From JAUILH01 sp964230215 (GTDB lineage: Bacteria; Bacteroidota; Bacteroidia; Flavobacteriales_D; JAUILH01): a stretch of DNA of 64,000 nt. The translations under genes and the position numbers were made by a program. Positions within the stretch are counted from its first letter, which is position 1. Every line of letters starts with the position of its first letter. The DNA lies in NCBI GenBank assembly GCA_964230215.1, contig CAXRGQ010000008.1:124001-188000 (forward strand), read 5' to 3'. The notes under the pieces were generated by a model that was given only the letters and a program-made list of their open reading frames with translations, ran no database searches and was not told the origin of the DNA. Shown in pieces: positions 51,286-58,978 of the stretch.

Positions 51286-51940
51286 GCTCAATAAGATAAC
51301 GTAGGTCTTCAATTAGCTGATCTACTTGCTGGGCATCTGTGCCACTATAGAATCCTCTAATATGTCTGTTTTTATCGATTAGATAGATGTAGTCAGAGTG
51401 ATTATCTTCATTTGGCATTTCATCTGAAGTATAGCCTGAAACGGATAAGTATCCTTTTTCTCCTAGTCGCTTTAAATCTGCCTTATTCCCAGTTAAAAAA
51501 TGCCAATTATTATCATCAATTCCAGAGGTCTCTATATAGCGTTGAAACGTCTCACTACTATCTCTTTTTGGATCAATAGTATACGATAATAACAAGAAAT
51601 CTAAGTCTTTATTCTTTTGCTGAACACGTTTCATAGCGGCCGTCATTTTTGGACATTGGCCACCACATGAGGTAAAGAAAAAGTCGGCGATATATACTTT
51701 GCCTTCTACTGTGCGATGAGTAATCGTATCTCCGTGTTGATTGACGAATCCAAATGGTGGAATCTGATGATAAATTGTATCTGTTCCGTCAATTTCATGA
51801 TGTCCTACATAAGGCAGTGATTTTGCAGATGTTTCATTCTGCGCCGGAGTATCCTCCTTCTTTGTTTCTGAATTGTCATTAGAATCACACCCAGAAACTA
51901 TTAGTACAAAAAGTATAACCAAGGCATTAATCTTTCTCAT
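51275..51940 (-). CDS. SCO1/SenC family copper chaperone (lipoprotein)
   Basis: This periplasm-facing copper chaperone for the CuA site of cytochrome oxidase has 221 residues. It has lipobox SGC (C18), an acidic linker, and a thioredoxin fold with Cu ligands C92 and C96 in FTSCGGQCPKM. The third ligand is probably the His in EDNHSDYIYLIDKNRHIRGFY. Length and motifs are standard for the family. It sits between the SCO-like gene and DUF420, with overlaps on both sides, within the oxidase operon. Confidence 0.92.
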   Translation of the reverse strand: MRKINALVILFVLIVSGCDSNDNSETKKEDTPAQNETSAKSLPYVGHHEIDGTDTIYHQIPPFGFVNQHGDTITHRTVEGKVYIADFFFTSCGGQCPKMTAAMKRVQQKNKDLDFLLLSYTIDPKRDSSETFQRYIETSGIDDNNWHFLTGNKADLKRLGEKGYLSVSGYTSDEMPNEDNHSDYIYLIDKNRHIRGFYSGTDAQQVDQLIEDLRYLIEHEN

Positions 51941-52637
51941 ATGCTTCTTCTTTGAACAGTACTTTTATTCCGTTTAAGATATCTCTAATACCTTTTGAGC
52001 CGTTAGTTAAGTGTAGCATTCTAGGATGTCCTTTTTTATCGATTAAAACACCAAATTGATAATAGGCCTTTCCGTTTCGCATGCCACTCATACGTTCTCT
52101 CAAAACATTCGGCGCATCCTTAGCTGGTTTAAAATCGAATAATTTATTAGTGTCGCACTGAAAGAAGTACACTTGATCTTTAAGATAAGTGTCTTCACTG
52201 TAATAATCATGGATATTCTCCATCGAAGGTTTTACATCACTATCGTAGTCTACATATTCTACCAACACAACGACATCTTTAAAGCCATTACCCTTAATAC
52301 CTTTTAGTAATACCCGTTCATATCCTTCATTGTGTATCTCACAATCATCTGGACAGGATTTACCAATAACAAGTGCCACGATAATTTTGTTTTTGAAATC
52401 AGTCAGGTGTTTTGTTGAGCCGTCCCACATTCGCATTTCAAAATCTTTGATTTTGAACTTTTGTGACAACTTTTCTCCTGTTTCTGAATCGACCACTACT
52501 TCTTCTGGACCGAGATAGTCAAGCGTGGTAAACTCTTGTTTTCCTTTTGAGAATATATATAAAAATAGGCCTGGTACCAGGCCTATCATTACAAATAACA
52601 AAATTTTATTTACGAGTTTTCTTTTTGGCTTACTCAT
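51927..52637 (-). CDS. membrane-anchored SCO-like protein lacking the copper His
   Basis: The 236-residue protein has one N-terminal TM helix (about 11-29) and a thioredoxin-like domain. GKSCPDDCEIHNEGY contains a CxxxC pair (C95, C99) where SCO proteins hold copper. The region that should carry the His ligand reads GKAYYQFGVLIDKKGH, without His before the VLID strand. It may be a thiol-disulfide partner of the SCO protein next door instead of a copper carrier. Related genes recur in oxidase clusters of Bacteroidota as hypothetical proteins. It overlaps both neighbours. Confidence 0.72.
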   Translation of the reverse strand: MSKPKRKLVNKILLFVMIGLVPGLFLYIFSKGKQEFTTLDYLGPEEVVVDSETGEKLSQKFKIKDFEMRMWDGSTKHLTDFKNKIIVALVIGKSCPDDCEIHNEGYERVLLKGIKGNGFKDVVVLVEYVDYDSDVKPSMENIHDYYSEDTYLKDQVYFFQCDTNKLFDFKPAKDAPNVLRERMSGMRNGKAYYQFGVLIDKKGHPRMLHLTNGSKGIRDILNGIKVLFKEEAYEKD

Positions 52638-53014
52638 TAGAGATATTTAACCAGCATATCGTATACATAGTTGGCCTCTGTAAGAGAAATAAACAGTAGA
52701 TATGCCATAAACAATAGATATGGGCCTAGAATAGTCCATTTTAAATTCTTTTGCTCGTCACCAAGGTGCATAAATACAAGAACGATATATCCTGCTTTTA
52801 CAAGAGTCATTACAATAAACGACCACTTGATTACTTCCCAGATGTCATCATGTCTTTTGAACTGAATACCCATTCCAATCTCAACCGCTGTTATTAGCGT
52901 TAGAATGATGGTAACAATCCAAATTTTACGTCTAATTTTCTTTCCAGCTTCTTCGCTGTGATGAGCGTCTAAAGAATACTGGTCATTTATAATTAAATCA
53001 TCTCTTGCGTCCAT
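52637..53014 (-). CDS. cytochrome c oxidase subunit IV
   Basis: The 125-residue membrane protein has three hydrophobic helices (about 30-50, 61-83 and 91-112). KWSFIVMTLVKAGYIVLVFMHLGDE is diagnostic of the prokaryotic COX4 family of caa3-type oxidases. It is a small accessory subunit that stabilises the core. The start overlaps nothing upstream (25-bp gap), and the last base of its stop codon region is shared with the SCO-like gene. A near-consensus -7 box, TAAGTTCG, lies 4 nt before the ATG. Confidence 0.87.
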   Translation of the reverse strand: MDARDDLIINDQYSLDAHHSEEAGKKIRRKIWIVTIILTLITAVEIGMGIQFKRHDDIWEVIKWSFIVMTLVKAGYIVLVFMHLGDEQKNLKWTILGPYLLFMAYLLFISLTEANYVYDMLVKYL

Positions 53015-53039
53015 AGTCCGAACTTAAGCATTTATATTA

Positions 53040-54185
53040 TTATATAAGATAGAAGAAGGTAAATACAAATACCCATACTAAATCGACAAAGTGCCAATAC
53101 AATCCTACCTTTTCAACCATTTCGTAATGTCCTCTTCTTTCCATTACACCCCCTAACACTTGTAGTAAGATAATTAGGTTGATGATAACTCCAGAGAATA
53201 CGTGGAATCCGTGGAAACCAGTAATAAAGAAGAAGAACTGACCGTATTGTACTGGTCCGTACTCGTTGTCTTTAAGGTGAGCACCGAAAATGATTCTTCT
53301 TGGCGAACCACTGTAGAGTGCTTCATCGTATAGCATTTGTGCAGAATCGCCTTCGATTACTTGACCAACTGTATATGCCTCTGAATACGCTTCTCTAATC
53401 TTTAGGCTTTCGATTTTGTTTTCTTGTTTGTAAACTCGGTAATGATTTCCTTCATCATCCGCTACCATTACTTCATCGCCATGTTTGTGTATGTGTCCAG
53501 CTGAAATGGCGTGTCTATAAATATGATCGGCTTCTCCACCTGTCTTAACGTTTTCGTTTTCTTCGCCGTGACCATGACCATGATCTGCATGCGCTACCTC
53601 ATGTCCATGCTCATCACCGTGTCCATGCCCTTCATGTCCGTGAGCATCATGAGCGTGCTCCGCATGGCCGTGTGGGGCGACAAGGACTAGACTGTCGATG
53701 GCACCATATTCCCCCTCAACAGTGGCGTATGATCCATCCGCTAATTGAACCTTTCCAAAGTGTGAACCATGAATAAAGTGTGACCACTCCCAAACCTGTG
53801 AGCCTAGGAAAATAAATCCACCTATAACGGTTGCAATCATCCACTTGGTAACGGCTTTTCTATCGTTTCTATGACCAGCCTCCACAGCAAGTACCATGGT
53901 AACTGAAGAAACAATCAGAATAAATGTCATAAACGCTACATAGATCAGAGGAAGGTGAGTCTCACCCATGAATGGAAAGTGGTGGAATACCTCTTCACCA
54001 ACAGGCCATTCGCCTTGATAAGTATGTCTAATAAATCCGTAAGCTGTAAGCAATCCTCCAAATGTCAATGCATCTGACACAAGGAAAAACCACATCATAA
54101 GTTTACCATATGATGAGCCAAATGGAGATATCTTACCTCCCCACATTGTTGCTGAATCTAAATTCTGTGACGCATGTCCTCCCAT
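53040..54185 (-). CDS. cytochrome c oxidase subunit III with histidine-rich insert
   Basis: The 381-residue haem-copper oxidase subunit III has helices at about 28-50, 78-101, 115-131, 313-342 and 357-380. Motifs typical of the family are FLVSDALTFGGLLTAYGFIR, FFFITGFHGFHVFSGVI and VGLYWHFVDLVWVFVF. A 165-residue extramembrane insert (about 141-305) separates the helices. Its first part (171-207) has 14 His in 37 residues as GH/HAH repeats, and more His follow at 221-235. Inserts here are known in Bacteroidota, but such a His-rich stretch looks unusual and could bind Cu or Zn. Subunits I and II are not in the window. Confidence 0.92.
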   Translation of the reverse strand: MGGHASQNLDSATMWGGKISPFGSSYGKLMMWFFLVSDALTFGGLLTAYGFIRHTYQGEWPVGEEVFHHFPFMGETHLPLIYVAFMTFILIVSSVTMVLAVEAGHRNDRKAVTKWMIATVIGGFIFLGSQVWEWSHFIHGSHFGKVQLADGSYATVEGEYGAIDSLVLVAPHGHAEHAHDAHGHEGHGHGDEHGHEVAHADHGHGHGEENENVKTGGEADHIYRHAISAGHIHKHGDEVMVADDEGNHYRVYKQENKIESLKIREAYSEAYTVGQVIEGDSAQMLYDEALYSGSPRRIIFGAHLKDNEYGPVQYGQFFFFITGFHGFHVFSGVIINLIILLQVLGGVMERRGHYEMVEKVGLYWHFVDLVWVFVFTFFYLI

Positions 54186-54211
54186 TGCAATTCTAATTTA
54201 TCGTTGCAAGT

Positions 54212-55336
54212 TTAATGAATAAATGTTAAAAATCCGTATAAAAATATCCATAATCCACCCAAGAAATGCCAATAAATGGATCCCATCTTGATTTTCAGGT
54301 AATTATCTTGGTTGTACTTTTCTCTAAAAGCCCCTACAACGGTGACACTCATGTAGATCCAACCTCCAATTAAATGAAGTAAATGCATAAAGGATAAAAT
54401 GTATACAAAGCTACTAGCAGTATTTTTAGTTGACTCCAATTTTGCAATGTCTTCTTGTTTAAGCCTTTTGTCATTGAAATAGAACACTCCATTTTCATAT
54501 TGAAGAGGATCTCCGTTATACATTATTCTGAAGTCCTTACCATATTCACCTTTAATTTGGAAGGTACCAATACCATCTACCAAGTTTTGTGCACACCTTT
54601 TAATTTCTATTCTTTGTGCAGCTAACAGAGGCTCATAAACTTTAATACCAAGAGAATCTCTTACATTGAGAAACTCACCGTTTTTAAAAACAAGTTCGTC
54701 ATATAACTCGCTGCTATCCGTAAACACGGTAACACTGTAGTTAGAAGAATACGTTTGAATTGCGTTAACGTCTAGTTCATCAATTCCAGCTAATAATTTG
54801 GCGTATTCTAGAACCTCTTCAGTTTCCTCTTTATCCAGTGCTTCTTTATTTCTGTAGAATACCCCATCAATATATTCAAAAGGAACTCCATCTTTGAGTA
54901 TGTTAACTCTTTCGCCATATCTATTGTCAGCTATAATTTTACTGATAAAATAATAGCCATTACCCATTAATTCCTTCCATCCTTTTACCTGAGATATGGT
55001 AAACCCAACGCCGCCAAGAAGACTAAGAACCATAAATACTTTTATCATGGAAGGATTGTTGTTTTTTGCCGCTTTAACAGCAAGAAAGTAAGTTAGGCTG
55101 CTTAGTAGAATTATAACAGTACTTATTACAAACCAAAAAGGCATGGACATTTGCACCCAAAAATTGTCCATTCTAATAACTAGATAAGCACTTGTGAGAC
55201 CAGCGAACATCATTACAATGCTTATACAGCCTAATAATAAAAGATTTTTAGATCTTTTTTCTCTTTGAACTTGAGAATTCTGATCCTCTTCAAATGGCTT
55301 ATTTGCTTGGTTATCTTGAGCTTCTATTTCACTCAT
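54212..55336 (-). CDS. haem-copper oxidase subunit III-like protein with soluble insert
   Basis: The 374-residue membrane protein is related to subunit III. Helices lie at about 30-53, 66-89, 98-115, 307-335 and 352-372, with MFAGLTSAYLVIRMDNFWVQM and GSIYWHFLGGLWIFLYGFL as family cues. About 180 residues (125-305) between the third and fourth helices form a soluble domain with two similar halves (DGVPFEYIDGVFYRNKEALDKEE and GDPLQYENGVFYFNDKRLKQED). It lies between cyoE and the second subunit III gene, as is common in Bacteroidota. Confidence 0.82.
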   Translation of the reverse strand: MSEIEAQDNQANKPFEEDQNSQVQREKRSKNLLLLGCISIVMMFAGLTSAYLVIRMDNFWVQMSMPFWFVISTVIILLSSLTYFLAVKAAKNNNPSMIKVFMVLSLLGGVGFTISQVKGWKELMGNGYYFISKIIADNRYGERVNILKDGVPFEYIDGVFYRNKEALDKEETEEVLEYAKLLAGIDELDVNAIQTYSSNYSVTVFTDSSELYDELVFKNGEFLNVRDSLGIKVYEPLLAAQRIEIKRCAQNLVDGIGTFQIKGEYGKDFRIMYNGDPLQYENGVFYFNDKRLKQEDIAKLESTKNTASSFVYILSFMHLLHLIGGWIYMSVTVVGAFREKYNQDNYLKIKMGSIYWHFLGGLWIFLYGFLTFIH

Positions 55337-56298
55337 AGGTTGATTTTATCTAAAACGTAAATAAATTGAACAATTGGTAGATATATAAAGGATGCAAACA
55401 TCATACGTTTGGCATCCTTCATGTCGTTAGACATGTGAAGTCTTTGTGCAAACAAATAGAAAAGCAATCCACATATAGCCACTACGAATAGGCTTAGGTT
55501 ACCTATTGTAATTGGTGTATCAACGTTAAATGATTCGTTGAATAACAACCATGGCATTAAACTAACAGGAATCAAGACTAAGGTGTAAATCATGATTTGC
55601 CAACTTGTGAATTTGTTTCTACCGCCGTTTGAAGGTAAAAGTTTATAGCCTGCTTTATCGTAATCATCTTTCGCAACCCATGCAACTGCCCAAAAATGAG
55701 GGAATTGCCACATAAACTGAATAAAGAAGAGGATGCCAGGTACAAAACTAAAGTCATCCGTGGCGGCTACCCAGCCTAACATTGGCGGCATGGCACCAGG
55801 AAATGCTCCTACAAAAACAGCCCAGGGGCTAACTTTTTTCATAGGCGTATACACCGCAACGTAAAGAAACAATGCCGTAAAACTCAACAATGCCGATTTG
55901 AAGTTCAGAAATTCATATAGCACGAACAATCCCATAGCTCCCATTAAGATGGATGCAATCCATGCCTCTGTTACGCTCATCTTACCTGTTGGTAGAGGAC
56001 GTTCTTTTGTCCTATTCATTTTTGCATCTACATCACGTTCTATAATCTGGTTCATACCGTTTGATGCACCAGTTACTAAAAAACCGCCGAGCATTAGCAT
56101 GCACATTGAGAAGGTGTCGTAAGTAGATGAAGGAGCCAAAAGATAGCCTGAAAGTGCAGAAAGAACAACTAGAAAGTTGAGCCTAAACTTTACAAAAACT
56201 TTATATGCTTTCAGTTTTTCCTTGATACTCACAGATTGAGTGCCCGTGTATGTGTCTTCTTGAACCAAGTGAATAATTTCACTGGCAAATGTAGTCAT
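55333..56298 (-). CDS. cyoE: protohaem IX farnesyltransferase (haem O synthase)
   Basis: CyoE/CtaB transfers farnesyl to haem B, making haem O for the oxidase. The 321-residue protein has about nine helices. The first Asp-rich motif is NGMNQIIERDVDAKMNRTKERPLP (N and D ligands), and the second region includes AKDDYDKAGYKLLPSNGG. YTPMKKVSPWAVFVGAFPGAMPPMLGW is diagnostic. I use the ATG at 56298; an in-frame TTG lies 9 nt upstream. Its 3' end overlaps the subunit III-like gene by 4 bp, so it leads the oxidase operon. Confidence 0.94.
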   Translation of the reverse strand: MTTFASEIIHLVQEDTYTGTQSVSIKEKLKAYKVFVKFRLNFLVVLSALSGYLLAPSSTYDTFSMCMLMLGGFLVTGASNGMNQIIERDVDAKMNRTKERPLPTGKMSVTEAWIASILMGAMGLFVLYEFLNFKSALLSFTALFLYVAVYTPMKKVSPWAVFVGAFPGAMPPMLGWVAATDDFSFVPGILFFIQFMWQFPHFWAVAWVAKDDYDKAGYKLLPSNGGRNKFTSWQIMIYTLVLIPVSLMPWLLFNESFNVDTPITIGNLSLFVVAICGLLFYLFAQRLHMSNDMKDAKRMMFASFIYLPIVQFIYVLDKINL

Positions 56299-56327
56299 TT
56301 CTAGCAATGTGATACATGGAAAATCGG

Positions 56328-57887
56328 CTAATAATCGTAATAGCGCGACCAGAGTTTAGTTCTTAATCCTAAATAGATAAAGTGCGCGTTGGTTGAATAA
56401 CTTTCACCTCTGTTATTGCGCCACATCCAGCCAAAATCAGCTTCTAGTCTTGATTTACTGTCAATTATGTACGAAAAACGGAGGTCGTTAAACAATAAAA
56501 CATTCCGATCACCTTGAGCTATTGTTTGATAAAATGTACCACTTCTTGAACCGTACTCCTGGAAAAGATTGCCACCAAAATTAGTCGAGTCTTTATCCAA
56601 GCCATAATTGCTCCAAACAAATTGATTCCGAACTTTTAAACGTTCTTTTTGATAACGAATAATATTAACCCACTCATAAAAATTAGCGCCTCTTGGATGT
56701 GCCATGGCTTGATTGAAATGTGCATAATTCTGTTGAGTACTACCATGGGTAAAGGTGTAAGGTCGAATCGCGTTAAACTCTGATTGGAAATCTAGACTTT
56801 CGATACCAGCAACATTAAAATATTTATACCCTAATTGGAATGCATATTTATTGGCCCACCAGCCATACTCCACAGTAGTATCATTGGGCTGTAAAAAATG
56901 GTATAAGTCGGCACGAAGATTCTCAAGTAAAAATTCATCAATTACAAATTGGCTGTAAATGTGGTGATTGCTAGTGACTTTAATCTGAGTGTTTAATGCC
57001 ATAATAGCGTTATCAGCTGAGCCTTGAGCGAACTCAACGGGCCTGTAAAAAATCACTGGATTTAAATAATTGATGTCATACCCTCGATTAAGAAGCGTGT
57101 CTTTTGCTTGCCAAATTATTGTCTCAAAAACTCCGATTGACCACGACTTGGTTATATTCCAGTCAAGGAAGTGGGTTGTAGTAAATTTATTTCTGTATTT
57201 ACTTGGGTCACCGTTTGCAATCTGAATATCTTGCATCCAAGAGTAAATATTTGTGTAACGAATTTTCCAAACTTTCGTGTCTATTTTGAAATAGGGGTAA
57301 ACATTAGCGTTATCAGATAATATTAAACTACGGTAACCATGGCCAATGAAATGCTTGTCGCGACCTAGCTCAAAACTAAAAAACTTATTGGGTGTAAAAC
57401 TGGCGCTACCAAAGGCAGTATGACTTGTATAATTTCCGCTTGTAGGAATTGCATATCCTATACCTGGGATAATTTCCATGCTATCTGCAATAGAGTTAAT
57501 ATGAGCGTTAGTTTGCCAGTAACCAAATAAGTAATTTGCATTTACCCTCCATTTGTCGGTATTGAAAGATAAACCAGCGCCAATATTTGAATTTATAACA
57601 AGTCCAGTTCCATTTTCATAGCCGGTCTGAATATCGGATAATGGAATTGCACTCCACTTATCATTATTCCACGATAATTTACTGTCAAATGCCTCTTCAC
57701 TTGAGTACGTTATAATTCTTGAGTCGTTGGGATGCAACGGGAGTACAGCGCTGTGTATGCTATCTTTTCTTGCTTTTCTGTTGCGGGCAAGCTCGTGATT
57801 TAATTCAGGTGAAACATAGTATGCACCTATTTGTGCATTTACAAATAAGATTAAAATATTCGATATAACTAATAGGAAAAGTCTCAT
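56328..57887 (-). CDS. RemB-like / capsule-assembly-type outer-membrane protein (copy 2)
   Basis: The 519-residue protein has a signal peptide (MRLFLLVISNILILFVNAQ) and a long barrel-like C-terminal part. FELGRDKHFIGHGYRSLILSDNANVYPYFK and the end segment YLGLRTKLWSRYYDY recur in the neighbouring 58978-60630 product, so the two are paralogues. This family includes RemB of Flavobacterium johnsoniae (gliding motility) and resembles Wzi-type capsule proteins. That assignment is from memory of the family and moderately sure. It overlaps the glycosyltransferase gene by 4 bp (ATGA). cyoE follows 29 bp later on the same strand. Confidence 0.72.
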   Translation of the reverse strand: MRLFLLVISNILILFVNAQIGAYYVSPELNHELARNRKARKDSIHSAVLPLHPNDSRIITYSSEEAFDSKLSWNNDKWSAIPLSDIQTGYENGTGLVINSNIGAGLSFNTDKWRVNANYLFGYWQTNAHINSIADSMEIIPGIGYAIPTSGNYTSHTAFGSASFTPNKFFSFELGRDKHFIGHGYRSLILSDNANVYPYFKIDTKVWKIRYTNIYSWMQDIQIANGDPSKYRNKFTTTHFLDWNITKSWSIGVFETIIWQAKDTLLNRGYDINYLNPVIFYRPVEFAQGSADNAIMALNTQIKVTSNHHIYSQFVIDEFLLENLRADLYHFLQPNDTTVEYGWWANKYAFQLGYKYFNVAGIESLDFQSEFNAIRPYTFTHGSTQQNYAHFNQAMAHPRGANFYEWVNIIRYQKERLKVRNQFVWSNYGLDKDSTNFGGNLFQEYGSRSGTFYQTIAQGDRNVLLFNDLRFSYIIDSKSRLEADFGWMWRNNRGESYSTNAHFIYLGLRTKLWSRYYDY

Positions 57888-58978
57888 TCCTCTTTAATGC
57901 TTTTACTTGCATACAGTGGTATGGCGACAACCCCAAACGCTAATACTAATACACATAGAAATGCAATTCCCGAATCAATTAATTGTGACAAGCCAACAAA
58001 CGCACAAACTATCAATATGCTATATGCGAACAACATAAGTACAGTTTGAGCATGGGTGTAGCCAAGTGCCAATATGCGGTGATGTATGTGGTTCTTATCT
58101 GCGCTAAACGGAGAACGGCCTTTGATAGCCCTTATAGTGAACACACGCAAAGTATCTACTAAGGGGTAGACAAGAATACACATGGCCATAACCGGTGTGT
58201 TTACATTGTGAATGAACTCAGGGGCATTAGCGGTAGGCATTTCAATCAATCTTATTGCAAGAATAGACACTATGGCTCCTATGGTTAATGAGCCAGAGTC
58301 GCCCATAAAGATTTTTGCGGGGGAGAAGTTAAATACTAGAAAACCAAGTAGTGCACCACTTAAAATGAGAGATAGCAATGCAAGTGGCAAATAACCAGCT
58401 AGAATAAACCATGTCCCGAAAAATCCACCGGCTATACAACCTATTCCGGCGGCTAGTCCATCTAAACCATCAATGAGGTTAATTGAATTAACTATAACTA
58501 TATATACGAATATGGTTAGGAATGCACTTCCTGAATCGGGGAAGCTTTGCGTGATCCCGAATAATCCATGCATGCTTGTGATTTCAATTCCGGCCATAAT
58601 CACTAGTATGAATGCGACTATAATATGGGCCACTAATTTCTTGACAGGTGCAGTACCGATGATATCGTCCTTTACACCGACAAAAAACAGAATAAGCAAG
58701 CAAGCCACAATGTATTTGAATTCTTGTAAAGAAGCCGCTAGGTTATGATTGGACACAGAGTCATCTGGGAACCAGAGAGCATATGAAAAGAGTATTGAGC
58801 TAAAAATGGCAATACCGCCAATCGTTGGAATACGTTTTTTATGAAGTTTCCGATCTTCTCCTGGCTCATCCACAAGGTGTTTTAGTTTGGCCACCTTAAT
58901 AAGACTTGGAGTCGTGAATAGTACAACAAAAAATGCTGTTAGAAAACCAAGGATTAATATGCTGTAATTAATATGCAT
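57884..58978 (-). CDS. undecaprenyl-phosphate sugar-1-phosphate transferase (WecA/MraY-like)
   Basis: This is a polytopic glycosyltransferase family 4 enzyme of 364 residues and about ten helices, which starts polysaccharide or O-antigen synthesis on undecaprenyl phosphate. Motifs include GVKDDIIGTAPVKK (DD, Mg2+), INLIDGLDGLAAG, FMGDSGSLTIGA and the HIHHRILALGYTH loop. Similarity is to WecA (GlcNAc-1-P) more than MraY. Neighbours gmd and fcl suggest a fucose-containing polymer. It shares bases with the genes on both sides (TAATG and ATGA). Confidence 0.9.
   Translation of the reverse strand: MHINYSILILGFLTAFFVVLFTTPSLIKVAKLKHLVDEPGEDRKLHKKRIPTIGGIAIFSSILFSYALWFPDDSVSNHNLAASLQEFKYIVACLLILFFVGVKDDIIGTAPVKKLVAHIIVAFILVIMAGIEITSMHGLFGITQSFPDSGSAFLTIFVYIVIVNSINLIDGLDGLAAGIGCIAGGFFGTWFILAGYLPLALLSLILSGALLGFLVFNFSPAKIFMGDSGSLTIGAIVSILAIRLIEMPTANAPEFIHNVNTPVMAMCILVYPLVDTLRVFTIRAIKGRSPFSADKNHIHHRILALGYTHAQTVLMLFAYSILIVCAFVGLSQLIDSGIAFLCVLVLAFGVVAIPLYASKSIKEE

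Noticed and set aside
53555..53677. DNA-level tandem repeat or CRISPR-like array in the His-rich region
   Set aside because: The periodicity comes from GH/HAH codons within an intact subunit III gene; units are irregular and there are no spacers.
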